In this document: positions 53,830 to 64,000 of the stretch, one piece after another
How the letters are laid out: every line of letters begins with the position of its first letter
Position numbering within the stretch: position 1 is the stretch's first letter
Assembly: GCA_947179485.1 (NCBI GenBank)
Contig: OX359247.1
Location: forward strand, 55,029,131 to 55,093,130
Reading direction: 5' to 3'
From: Allacma fusca
Lineage: Eukaryota > Arthropoda > Collembola > Symphypleona > Sminthuridae
DNA length: 64,000 nucleotides
Notes under the pieces: generated by a model
Databases searched by the model: none
What the model was told of the DNA's origin: nothing
What the model saw: only the letters and a program-made list of their open reading frames with translations
Made by a program: the position numbers and the translations under genes

Positions 53830-56800
53830 GTTTGCAGCAATCGATGACTTGGTTATCAAAATCATTATCCAGTGGTACGATTCAAAATGTGTGACAATCA
53901 AGCAGCTGAACCTCTTTAAACAACTCGTTAAGACATTTAATACTATAGCCTGATTTCGTTTTTAGATAGAGAGACTTCTTTATATATGAGAGAAAAAAAT
54001 GAAATTTCTTCATCAAAAAATTTATTTAGTGCATTTTACGAATATTGTTTTTGCAAGAAGGTTTGCAGTTTCGCGGCTGTAACCAAAAGTTAATCATTTC
54101 CCGTCACTGTCAATGCATTGAGCAACTTGAACTTTAGTAATTAAGACTGCGTAGCTGTTAATTTCGTGGGAAGAAGTTTTACTCAATTATATATTTATAG
54201 AAGAAGGAACTCATAAATAGTCGTTCATTCCCCTTTTTTGGACAAGTTCTTCAATAGTAAGGTTTTCCAGAACTTAAAAATTTTTTTTAGCCCAGTTGTC
54301 TTCGAAAGTCGTTTGTTACGGCAACTGGTGAATTAAACCTAAAGCCCGTTAAAATATTTTTCCAGCTGAATTTTTACCCACTTGAGTATGATAAAATATC
54401 GAGTTTGGTAAAAACCCAGTCAAATCCTTGGAAAAAAAGAGAAACGTACAAAAAATAAGTAATTTTTCCAAATATGAATTGGTCCTCGTGTTTTTATTTG
54501 TAATTTGAAGTAATGGTCTATTTATTGGAATATTTGTGATCTTCATGGATCCCATTAGAAACAAGAATCATGTTGTTTTATGCTCTTTTGAGCTCTAATT
54601 ATCAAAATAGTTTTACGTATTGTTTCTTGTGCCTCATTGAATTTCTAATCTTCGCCTTTCTTAGGTATGTACATAATCTCCGATGTCCTTTCCTTACACT
54701 TGTCTCTTTGGGAAGTGTAGAGCGCTGAGCTTGACCAGACCATTTTTCGGCTATTAAAACGGTGCAGGCATTCTCTGTAAGACGTTAATAAAATAACGCA
54801 AAGTTTGACTCTTTCATTCAGGACGGAATGATGGAAAGCAAATTAAAGGCGTCAAAGAATCGTTTCTAATTTTAAATGAGTTTCCGAAGACTCAATTGAG
54901 TAGCAACGTCCTGTGCTACATAATTAAATTTTAAAAAATTGTTGAAATTATTGTAAGCTAATTAATTGCAAATTATATGTTTTCCAGACCAGAACTGGCA
55001 TGAAATGTCGGAAAACTCTGCTCAGCATGAATTTATTTAATAAGAGCAGCTCAATCATTATATTAGCATTTAAAATATTTAGCAACGTTGGAGAGATTTA
55101 CTTCACCTTTTTTGTGTTTCGATATTTACTGTGAGCTTCAATACAACTGCATTCTCTTATTTATGCAAAAGCATCCGCGACTCCACAGAAAGTCCAGCGC
55201 ATGAAAATTAATGTACAAGTTGTGGCTGTGTTTAATTACTTGTTGGAAGTTCGACGGAGCAATCAATCCATTTCTGAAATAGACTTGAGTATTGGCGAAT
55301 TCAACACAATGGAATTCTCCCTACAATTTATGCCAAAAATTATTTTCGGACAATGTTATACTGTAGAATGTATGAAATATTTTTATTTGGAAATCAATTG
55401 GTCATTGTATGTAAGTAACTTCTATTTACTAGCACGTGCTATGATACCCATGGAAGTACATACAGATATTTGCATTATTACTCATTAGGATATTCCTACG
55501 TCTATCTGTACTGTGTAAATAATATCAACGATCAAATTAAATGTACTGTATGCGTTTAAACATCCATATTTATTTATATATACGATGTCTAACAATTCCA
55601 TTTTATCCCTTTGACATTTTTTACCACTTACTAGCATAACAGAGGGTTTAAGCTGTGATTTTAGTGATATAATATAAAACCGGCTGACCTTGAAAATCTA
55701 ATTTTTTCCATCAGATTTTAAGCTACATTCAAATCAGTGATAGTTAAAATTACAAACATTTATGCGAACGCGTAACATGTTGTGTCACACAAACATTTTA
55801 TGGAAAAACATGAGCGGAGCAAATGGGATTAAAAATAAAACGAATATTAATTCGCCGCAAATGATATTACACAAGTGTGTAATTAGCACACTTGTTTAAT
55901 ACAATATACATGTATACATATGTAATCACACATATATATTGTATTTAAAGGTGTTTCAATTGACTCGTCAGCAATTATGCTGCAATTGTGTTATAGCCTT
56001 TTAAAAATAAATAAAAGTTAGAAAAAGTTTGTCAAAGAATACAGTATGGGCTAAATACGGCAATTTCTTATAGTATTGCTTAAGGTGGTTGAGACATTTG
56101 ATGACATTTGTGAAGCCATTAATATGATAATAATACTTTATAAAGTTATACAAAAATGTAGACATGAATTTTAGTTTTTTTCTGGTTTGTTTAAGCGTAA
56201 GAGATTTTAATAAATTCCTTGTCCTTTGTAATTAATTACTAAAAATATTTCAAGGGGATTCGGAAGGTTTCAGATCCTGACCGTTTGCACAATTCTTCTT
56301 CCAGAATGGACAGCTGCGATAATAGATTTGAAACCCATATTTACAGGAATGAACGATTTTAAGTGCATGGATTTACGTATACACTGATTAGAATAATTTT
56401 ATCCGAAAAGCCCAAAATTAATGTCATATAATTACGCAATTCAGCTATAACATAAAGAAGAGTTGTAAAATAGCCCCTGCACTTGGGTCTAAAGTGAATT
56501 CAATAGCAAAGATGTAACGGGCTTGCGATTCATCCACAACTAACAATTTTTGAGAACAATATTTTCAATCCTTTTGTATGCTTATTTGAGTGTTGTAAAA
56601 ATGAACGAGAAATTAGTTCCAGTTTATCTTACATGCACTGGAACTTTTAAAGCTACTTTTCAGTAAAAATGATGTGATTAGGATGGTTTAATTTGTGTAC
56701 AGATTTGCTTCCCGCTAGATGGATAAACACGAATGAGTTTGGATCCTTTGACGTGACAAGTGATAGTGTGGCAATTCACAGCTGCAATGTAAAACTTGAG

Positions 56801-58415
56801 GGTGGGAATGAAACCATAGTTTCGGAGGTTTATTGTCTACATACAAATATATTATCGTAATGCATTACCTTCATTGTTTGCATCACGTAATTACATATAA
56901 GAGTCATGTACTTAATTTTAAATTGAACTTTCATCTTAAAATTTGGGTCAGATTTCATCACTGTTGACGAATTGAACTGAAGTTTATTGACGGCTTTGGT
57001 GTTACAGTATTAGAAATGTTATTATGTAAGCATCCGGAGGAAAAGAAATGTATACACAAGTAAAGCAAGTACTAGAAAACAGTAGATTGATTTTTAATAA
57101 TGGCAAATATCTATTAATATTTATTTAATTACTGCCACTCAAAACGTTACCTTCACCTTTAAAATGGGCAGGCTAAAAATAAACTACAAATAAATTGTTT
57201 TCTACCCAAACCATGTAAATCAATATAATGCATTTGAATAATAACATGTCTCCAATACTTCAACGACATTAGCCATTTTGTGTTCTCTGGTACGACGCTA
57301 ATGATAACGCGTAAGAAGAATAAAAATGTCATGGGTTGTTAAGATTTTATAATTTGGCTAAAGACCAACTGGTTGTAATGATTTTGACAATTTCGTCAAA
57401 TCATTTTGTTACTATGCTAACAGTTTTTTGAAGAACAGAGTCGGTCATGACGTGTAAGCCCCAAGTGAAATAAATTAACCATTCAAGTTTGTTTGATACT
57501 CGACTCCGAGAATTGTTAGATATAAGACCGCTGTTAGAGACTGACGTTCTCTCACGAAACTCAAATATCAGAAATGATAAAAAGTAAATATCAACCGGGT
57601 TATTCTGTGTACTCACGTTTATCTATTTTCAGTCTATTGAAATGAGTAGATACCTTAATCTCTTTTTTATTAACATCGTCAGTTTTGTGCCCGTTCCGAC
57701 GAAATAATGTCTTGTCTCCTGTATGTAGTACTGAAATGAATTGATTCCACAAGGATTGAACGTGGTGCACATTTATTATGACAATACTTGCTGCCAAAAT
57801 AAAACTTTTTTAAGATAAAAATTATGTATTTATGTTAATTATTATAATTTTGCTTGTAAATATACTTATAATTAAGATAAGGTCTTGTAGAATGATCAAT
57901 GGGAAGGAATAATTCATTTATTCATAATTTATCATGAGAGATCAACACAGCAGTATTCTTGGTACAAGTTTCTATATTACGTGGATATGTAGAGTCAGGG
58001 TTGGTCATTTACATTACTTTAGGCATTTTTGACATACATATGTACGGGACTATTATGAAAATGTGACTTCCGTAGTAGATACTACCATTCTAAAGTCTAA
58101 AGTACATATAATGGGGATGATAATTATTCGAGGCACAGTTAAATTTTTGTACTGTCCAAGTACAAAAAGTTTTCGTTGTTTCGAATCTTTTCAAACCGTT
58201 TTAAATATCATTTGACATTATTGTTTCTAATTGACTTGATATTTTAATTTGGATCACACTATTCGTTACTAGTCATCGAACATCTATTTTATGTGAATGC
58301 TAAAATGTGGTCCATAGCACGCGTATGAAAATTACGCGGGAAAACGCGTACAAGTATAATTGCTGGTAGAATACGGGAACATTTAATATGGTTGAGAAAT
58401 TTACCACAGGGTACA
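53830..58415. other. Gene-poor AT-rich region
   Basis: No supported gene across about 4.6 kb. The plus-strand frame at 55201-55488 contains a GTAAGT donor but has no family resemblance. Minus-strand frames at 54349-54564 and 57401-57797 are equally unsupported. No RNA gene or intact element was recognised. Confidence 0.4.
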
Positions 58416-58844
58416 CTTGGTTTTAGGGATACCAACGGTCTAGTCCGGACCATTTATAATGGTCCGTTGTTGCTCTGGTTCAGTCCCGTCCCAGATTTGT
58501 GTGGTCTGGTCCGGTCTGATCCAACACTTGGACCAGACCAGATACAATTGGTTCAGCTTCAGAACTAGACCAGACCACAAGACCACGGTCCCACAAGTAG
58601 GCCAAATAAAAATTTATGAGTTAACGAAATCCCATGAAACAAATTAAAAGTGTCATATCAGGTGATAAAACAAGAATTTCACTGGAAAAAATGTTTAATT
58701 GCTCTTAATGGTTTTCTAGACCTCGTCTTTGGTCTAGTCTGATTCGAAAAACTGGACCAGACCTATTGTATGGTCGGAGCTTTGGACCAGACCGGTCTCA
58801 TAAAATCTGGATCAGACCGGACCATTGTCATCACTACTTGGTTT
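58416..58844. mobile_element. 413-bp hAT-type MITE with 8-bp target duplication
   Basis: The element proper is 58424-58836, flanked on both sides by CTTGGTTT (58416-58423 and 58837-58844). The left end reads TAGGGATACCAACGGTC and the inverted right end TAGTGATGACAATGGTC, matching at most positions. The interior is packed with GGTCTGGTCC/GGACCAGACC words at both ends, so it could fold on itself. There is no coding capacity. The TAG start, 8-bp duplication and repeats fit a hAT-derived MITE. Confidence 0.8.
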
Positions 58845-60510
58845 AGCCAACAATTTAGAATGTACATGGATGTGCATGACCATATTATGTCACCATACAT
58901 CTAAATTAAAGATACCAAGACATATATGTACAAGAGTATGTATATAAACTATAATTGTGCCGTTTAGTAACAATGTAGAAACGTTAAATTATTTCGTGGA
59001 AAATAATTGATGAATTAAAACTTATTTATATGAAGTGGCAAAAAGACCTAGAAATAAATTTCCGTGAGCAACATTAAAAAGGAAAGTGATTTTGATATAA
59101 ATACATACATGCAGTTTCCCAATAACAAAATGAACCTTGCATGGAATCCTTGCAAAACTGAACCTCGACCATTTTGCCTGAGCTGCAGTTTCTCATCGTA
59201 TATATCATTAGAAATAATTACCTAACGAGGTATAGTTACCGGAAATAGAAGTACCTGTATGATAACAATTCTGGGTATGGTAACTATGGTTTTTTTCACA
59301 TTTATCAAAATTTCTTTCAATGATGTAGGCGGAGAATTGCGGATACAATTGTTATAAACGTGAAGCCAAGTCGAAATTTTTGAAAATTTTACTAAGTTTC
59401 TGTTTCTGGTTAAAATTTTCTTCAAACTCCATACGTCGCTAGATTGTAAGAAATTCGATCGACTTTTCAAGGAACTATCTCGCAATAGATAACGGTAGAT
59501 TGGGATGACCTGTAAAAACAGAGCAATGTTGGGTAAATTCAGCTTCAATATCGAACATGAGAGAGGTGCGGAAAAGAAGGGTTTTCTGAAGCAGAAATAT
59601 TTCCAACGAAGTTTCTGTACTTAATCAATATTTAAAACTAGATTTATTTAAATGAACGGTTGTCTATAGTTTACCTTACTCTAGGCTAGACTATAATAGG
59701 CAAGGTTTCGAATCAGATTAAATATATTCGTGAACTAAAAATAATGATCTCCCTCGGAAACAAATTTCAGTAAAATCGATGATTGTATAAAAATTATTAA
59801 ATTTGCCTTACAGCCCGATTTCAAGTTTAGTACCTGAGGGTAGACTTATTCGTCTCCAGGATACATGCGGGTAGCAATTTAAGATGCATAAAGTTGTACA
59901 AAGTAAGCCTATAGGTATGGTTTGACCCGGAAATGACCCTTTTGACGTTGTAGTACTTGAATATCTTGGAACATCCGAAAGATGCTATATGACAATAAAC
60001 AGTACCATTAAATTTTTTTAAATAATTATTTTGAAATGTAATGCCCTTAATGTCCAGGAAAAATACCTACCCAAAGTGCCGGACATTTTCACGGGTAAGC
60101 AAAAATGGAACTAACTGAGCATTTTAAACTGATAGGCAAATATCAACGGGAATTTTCAATCCACCAACCCTAGATAGAACAAACGTATTTAGGTTATGAC
60201 GCACGTTTGTTGTACGCAAGGATATCCTATCATTTTCAATGTTTATAATAGATATTATTACAATATGTAACAAGAAATGTTGTAGCTATGAAATAAATTT
60301 TCTAGATATATGCAATTCTTGACCATGTACATAAATTACCATATTTCGCTGTTGACATTCTTACCAGAGTTGTGAATAAACTTTAAACTTGAATTAATTC
60401 TTGCTTCCCTAGCTAATTATGTCGAAATATTTTAAGATTATCAACCATTTTTAATCTCTCCAGAAATCTATATTTTGATTAAACAACGAGGTTTAAGACT
60501 ATACTTGTGT
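58845..60510. other. Intergenic, no recognised gene
   Basis: The ketosynthase exons expected upstream of the fatty-acid-synthase fragment were not found here. The minus-strand frame 59222-59548 includes an acceptor-like site but no recognised motif. Confidence 0.35.
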
Positions 60511-60559
60511 CGGCAGAACTGTTCCTTCTCATTTAATTGTTATTTGGGACAAGGCAATA

Positions 60560-60982
60560 ATGACTTGGTCATCATCTCTAAAAGTTTTGGCCGCTCTTCC
60601 AACTGCTAGTGGAAGAATTTCAAAGTTAAACCATTTGACGACATTGAGTAATGTATTGTCAGAGCGAAGAATTGGAAATGACTCTAACAATCACATATTT
60701 AGAGGTCCATTGACAGGACAGCCCACATTTAATGATTCGGAAGAAATACAGACATCGGTTCAAGACTCCAGACCGTATTGGTTTATATTCTCTGGTTTGG
60801 GCTCACAAAGCAATGCCCTTCCAAAGGAGCTATTTAGTGTGGAACCTTTTATGGAGTCTTTAAGCATTTCCAGAAAAATTCTTCAGGGTCTTGGGATTAC
60901 AACGGAGGAACTCTTACATCCTAATAACACATCTATTTATACCTGCCTTCGGTCTGGCTTGTTGTCCTTATCCGTGGTGCAG
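60560..60982 (+). CDS. Fatty acid synthase fragment: KS-AT linker and start of acyltransferase domain
   Basis: Animal type I fatty acid synthase joins acetyl and malonyl units into fatty acids in the cytosol. This exon encodes the linker after the ketosynthase domain (LPTASGR, then GPLTGQPTF) and the start of the malonyl/acetyl transferase domain (RPYWFIFSGLGSQ, later SLSVVQ). It ends at CAG|GTTAAA, phase 0, just before the expected GHSxGE active-site exon, which must lie past the retroelement or be absent. The exon start is uncertain: an ATG at 60560 is the first in frame, but a real synthase would need upstream ketosynthase exons and none is visible for several kilobases. It may be a partial or dead copy, or a gene with long introns. 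Family identity is good and completeness is doubtful. Confidence 0.6.
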
Positions 60983-61134
60983 GTTAAAAAAACGTTATTA
61001 TTTATTTTTTACGCTCAATTGAAAACGCAATGCCTTCCCTATCTCTTAAATTTTGAATTCTGGGGTGCTTTGTTATTATGGTATAGTCCGAATGAGTGGG
61101 GGACGCGTGAGCCTGATGTTCCAAAATATTAAGA

Positions 61135-61743
61135 GATGCTATTCCCTTCTGCTTCTCCCAAGCTGGCAATCGTAAGCTTCTTCCACTATGCGTGTAATTA
61201 AATGTGGAGCAAGGAAAGTGTTTATTCTGGATGAGAAATGACTTTTTACTTTTATTTCAAAATTATGAAAGTTTTCAAAAATGGAAGGAACTCAATAAAA
61301 TAAAGTACAGCTCTGCTCAAAGTCCAAAACCTCTCTCTCTTTTTCTCTGGAGCTCGACCTCACGCAGGAGATCAGCCCAGAGCTTTTCCACCTTATCCAC
61401 CTCCTCTCACTTTCCAGTACTTTACAAAGTACTCCTCCACATGACCTTTGAAATATCACATAATATCCCAACATTCCCCCAACACAGACACACTCACTCC
61501 AATACTCCTTCCCAATACATACACATGACCCCTCAACCTTAACCTGCACAAGTGCTACAGGACAGTACCCCGGACTTGAATGAACATAGATCGTCCCGAT
61601 CTTTACACTCTTCATAATGATTTATAGATACGAATGGACTGAATTTACACAAGATTGAGCCAAGAATTGAGATATTTATACATATATATAAGCCAATTAT
61701 TTGTGCGAGTTTACAGAAAGATTGGAAATTTATTTGAATGCAA
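61135..61743. other. Region between the synthase fragment and the retroelement ORFs, possibly 3' LTR
   Basis: On the minus strand this lies downstream of the retroelement's last ORF and should include the 3' LTR. A purine-rich run on the minus strand (about 61328-61348) could be a polypurine tract, but LTR borders could not be fixed because only one copy is in the window. Confidence 0.35.
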
Positions 61744-62298
61744 TTACATCCAATCCTCAAACATAGGGATGGGTGGTTGTTTGACGGGATATTTAATTTT
61801 TCGGGGAGCAGTACAATTTTTAACTTTATGAGGTCCTTTGCACCTTAAGCAACTAATACGGAAAGATTTGATTTCGGTGGGATTTAAAGTTAATAATGAT
61901 GGGGGCTTGGCTACGGGATAGTTTCTCTTAATGCTGGGTTTATGGATGATCTTCAGTTGTTGCACTTCTTTAGCTGCAGACTCTGTAATGGGTGTTGTAG
62001 GGATGTTCTCGACCAAAGTGAGATGTCGTTTTGGCGACATACGACCTGTTGATGTTACCAGCTGAGGCATTATGATAGGTCCAAACGGGTTATAGTCCTT
62101 GGATGGATCATGAACATTTGCTGGATCAACTAGCTTGGGAATGGTGAATCCACTGACTGGCTTTGCTACATAAAGGTCAGCCAGACTTGAAAGAAGTTGT
62201 ATGTCGGTGCGAAGCTCTCCATGTCGAACATAAGGTAGGCCTAAGTTATAGCCTGCCGATTTATGGGAGCTGAGGCCCAATTGTTCCAAATCAGTTAC
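61744..62298 (-). CDS. Retroelement downstream ORF with zinc-knuckle-like motif
   Basis: Lies just after the integrase ORF on the same strand, in the position an env gene has in some Ty3/gypsy elements. It opens at an acceptor (TTTATTACAG|GTAACTG) in phase 0 and has no ATG near the start, so expression by splicing from an upstream leader is likely. The product of about 184 residues has no signal peptide or membrane span, so it does not look like an envelope protein. Near the C-terminus it carries CLRCKGPHKVKNC, a CX2CX3HX4C motif close to a retroviral zinc knuckle. Its function is unknown: it could be an accessory nucleic-acid-binding protein or a displaced gag-like piece. Confidence 0.5.
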   Translation of the reverse strand, partial: VTDLEQLGLSSHKSAGYNLGLPYVRHGELRTDIQLLSSLADLYVAKPVSGFTIPKLVDPANVHDPSKDYNPFGPIIMPQLVTSTGRMSPKRHLTLVENIPTTPITESAAKEVQQLKIIHKPSIKRNYPVAKPPSLLTLNPTEIKSFRISCLRCKGPHKVKNCTAPRKIKYPVKQPPIPMFEDWM

Positions 62299-62453
62299 CT
62301 GTAATAAACTAAAGTAAAAGCTTCGAACCAATTAGCATATGAACTTGAGTTCCCCAAGAAGAAGTAAAAGAAAAGTAAAGAATATCATGCAATACGATTT
62401 AAACTCGTGAATTGTAGACAAGATTCAAAGTTTCTACTGGTATAGGTAAAACT

Positions 62454-64000
62454 TCAGCAAGTAGATTGTGGCGAGTTAGACTTTTGACTAAAAATTGTAC
62501 GTAATCTAGTTAGTGCATCGTATCCAAATCGTTTAGGTGGTTTAATGATTCTGCCACACCTTGTTGTCGTGGCTTCTTGACTAGCAATTGAGGATACCGA
62601 ACTTGCTCGAGAAGCACTGGCAGGTACTTCTACGTTTTCGGCAACCTCTGGAATTAACGAAGGACTAACTATTCGTATGTCATTACTTGCTTCGGCTACA
62701 AAATTATCTTGTAGAGACCTGGGTTGCGGGGGACCTGGCTCTACTACTACGGTGACTGATGCAGATGAATTAAAAGGGACGGAATTATCTAAAACTGATT
62801 CTGCTGAAGCAGCACTGCTGCCAGCACTGACAGAATCAAACATATCCTGACTACTAGATGATTTCTCAGCCTGCTGAGAATTAGAGCTACCATTACTTAA
62901 AAGGTTAAAACTTATACTACTATGACTAGATGTGTTTTTAGAATCTTCATCAACTACACTTGATGCATTTGAAGAAGAATCTGTTAAAAACAAATTGGCG
63001 ATGCTCTGAACAATTGACGAGACTTCGCCGCTAACGGCATCACTAAAATGATCATTTGAGATTTGGCTATTACTCTCACGCGTACTAAATCTTTCAAAAA
63101 TAGCCAACTTCAACCTATCTGATAACTCTGAACCATTTGATGGAATGCGCGCGATGGATTCAGCTTTGTCAGAACTGTGCGAAGGCTCAGAAACAATGGG
63201 ATCCCCTTGAGATGACAAATCTATGTGCAGACTGTCTGACAGTAAACTGTCATCAAGCGGTGCATAATACCGTTTGAGATTGTGAGCGTGAGCGATTAAG
63301 TATACCTGGTTCTTGATACGCTGTCCCTTAGCTCGTAAATCTAGCAAATAATACGTCAAGGGTGCAGGGTGTGCAAAGACCTGGTATGGACCTTTGTATT
63401 TAACTAAGAACTTTCCTGTAGTACCTGGTTTCCGATAAAAGGACCTTTGTAAAACTAGATCGCCTATTTCGAAAGGTTTCACAGGATGCGTTCTGTCTGC
63501 CTTAAGCTTCTGCTGAAGCTGGTACCTACAAGTATTCTCATTGGCCTGCCAACGAGAATTGATGAGATTCTTGTAAGTGTCAAACCTGTCTACAGGTGCT
63601 TTCTTTAATACTGGTAAAATACCGTCTACCGTAAGATTTGGGTGCCTACCGTATAACAAAAAATATGGAGAGTACTTGGTTACTTCATTAACAACGGAGT
63701 TAAGCCTTGCAGAAACTTCCGGCAATAATGTATCCCAATTCTTGTGATTCTCATTGACGTGTTTAGCTATCATTCGGTTAATATTGGCATGAGTACGCTC
63801 ACATATGCCGTTGCTACTAGGATGATTTGGGGAGATAAAAATGAGCTTAATACCTTTCCTAGCGCAAAATTCTTGAAACTCCTGGCTAGTAAATGCAGCC
63901 CCATTATCGCATACTATAACACTGGGCGTACTGAATCTTAAAATCCAAGAATTAACTGCATGAATAGCTGAACTAGTTGTGAGGTCCTTCGTGGGATATG
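62454..64000 (-). CDS. Ty3/gypsy-type retrotransposon Pol, integrase part (truncated by window)
   Basis: Integrase inserts the element's cDNA into the genome. The frame is open from the window edge to the stop at 62454. It shows the second catalytic Asp in VCDNGAAFTSQEF, and the catalytic Glu in HPSSNGICERTHANINRM, followed by the YSPYFLLYGRHP segment of gypsy integrases. Next comes a GPY/F-like module (IGDLVLQ, VKYKGPYQVF, NLKRYYAP). A tail of about 235 residues, rich in Ser, ends with RCGRIIKPPKRFGYD. The first catalytic Asp, RNase H, reverse transcriptase and protease lie outside the window. No stop or frameshift is seen in the visible part, so the copy may be young. The internal ATG at 63773 is not a real start. 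Confidence 0.88.
   Translation of the reverse strand, partial: YPTKDLTTSSAIHAVNSWILRFSTPSVIVCDNGAAFTSQEFQEFCARKGIKLIFISPNHPSSNGICERTHANINRMIAKHVNENHKNWDTLLPEVSARLNSVVNEVTKYSPYFLLYGRHPNLTVDGILPVLKKAPVDRFDTYKNLINSRWQANENTCRYQLQQKLKADRTHPVKPFEIGDLVLQRSFYRKPGTTGKFLVKYKGPYQVFAHPAPLTYYLLDLRAKGQRIKNQVYLIAHAHNLKRYYAPLDDSLLSDSLHIDLSSQGDPIVSEPSHSSDKAESIARIPSNGSELSDRLKLAIFERFSTRESNSQISNDHFSDAVSGEVSSIVQSIANLFLTDSSSNASSVVDEDSKNTSSHSSISFNLLSNGSSNSQQAEKSSSSQDMFDSVSAGSSAASAESVLDNSVPFNSSASVTVVVEPGPPQPRSLQDNFVAEASNDIRIVSPSLIPEVAENVEVPASASRASSVSSIASQEATTTRCGRIIKPPKRFGYDALTRLRTIFSQKSNSPQSTC

Larger units (their letters stand above)
61744..64000 (-). mobile_element. LTR retrotransposon, 3' half
   Basis: Integrase ORF followed by an extra spliced-looking ORF, both on the minus strand and undisrupted. 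The element lies just downstream of the fatty-acid-synthase exon, in the opposite orientation, and may sit in one of that gene's introns. The 5' half and LTR lie beyond the window. Confidence 0.75.

Noticed and set aside
55201..55488. 95-codon plus-strand frame with an internal GTAAGT donor
   Set aside because: No acceptor-linked neighbours and no family resemblance; likely chance in AT-rich DNA.
63744..63941. Plus-strand frame over the integrase
   Set aside because: Shadow of the minus-strand integrase ORF, which carries catalytic motifs.

Overview
The window looks like nuclear DNA of an arthropod, most likely a hexapod. The genes are AT-rich, split by short GT-AG introns, and use AATAAA poly(A) signals. 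A springtail (Collembola) would fit the gene set: a membralin gene, a WS/DGAT acyltransferase, a secreted acid phosphatase, a GH1 glucosidase, divergent ML/NPC2-like proteins and a fatty-acid-synthase fragment. That placement is an inference and was not tested. Gene models were built by joining open frames at splice sites, checking intron phase, and comparing with known families.

Layout. 1-3801 is probably the large last visible intron of membralin (minus strand, exons 3802-6962); its C-terminal exons lie outside the window. 10600-12708 (minus) is a complete three-exon WS/DGAT acyltransferase. 15198-17071 (plus) is an unrecognised helical protein with a Ser-rich tail; a shorter relative sits at 50688-51255 (minus). 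18628-19672 (plus) is a secreted Gly/His-rich repeat protein with its own TATA box and poly(A) signal. 20.4-25.4 kb holds decayed repeats: a gag-like zinc-knuckle relic, a 48-bp tandem repeat and a fold-back repeat. 29304-31491 (plus) is a six-exon secreted histidine acid phosphatase. 31884-34201 (minus) is a five-exon GH1 beta-glucosidase/myrosinase-like enzyme. 36788-37849 and 40744-41729 (both minus) are two paralogous four-exon ML/NPC2-like secreted proteins. 43330-44719 and 47281-49981 (both plus) are paralogous four-membrane-span proteins; the second has a very large Ser/Thr-rich loop. Between them lies a 1.25-kb hAT-type element with a smaller TA-flanked element nested inside. 52474-53690 (plus) is an S1 protease homologue lacking its catalytic His and Asp. 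53.8-60.5 kb is gene-poor, with one more hAT-type MITE. 60560-60982 (plus) is one exon of a fatty acid synthase (KS-to-acyltransferase linker and start of the acyltransferase domain). 61744-64000 (minus) is the 3' half of a Ty3/gypsy-type LTR retrotransposon: integrase, then an extra ORF.

The genes do not form an operon or an obvious pathway. Several products are secreted or lumenal (phosphatase, glucosidase, ML proteins, protease homologue, Gly-rich protein) and could act in gut, lysosome or body surface, but nothing in the sequence fixes the tissue. The clearest unusual signals are two local paralogue pairs with conserved intron phases and divergent loops or tails, a pseudo-protease, an ML gene with a non-consensus splice donor, and intact target-site duplications around two hAT-type insertions.
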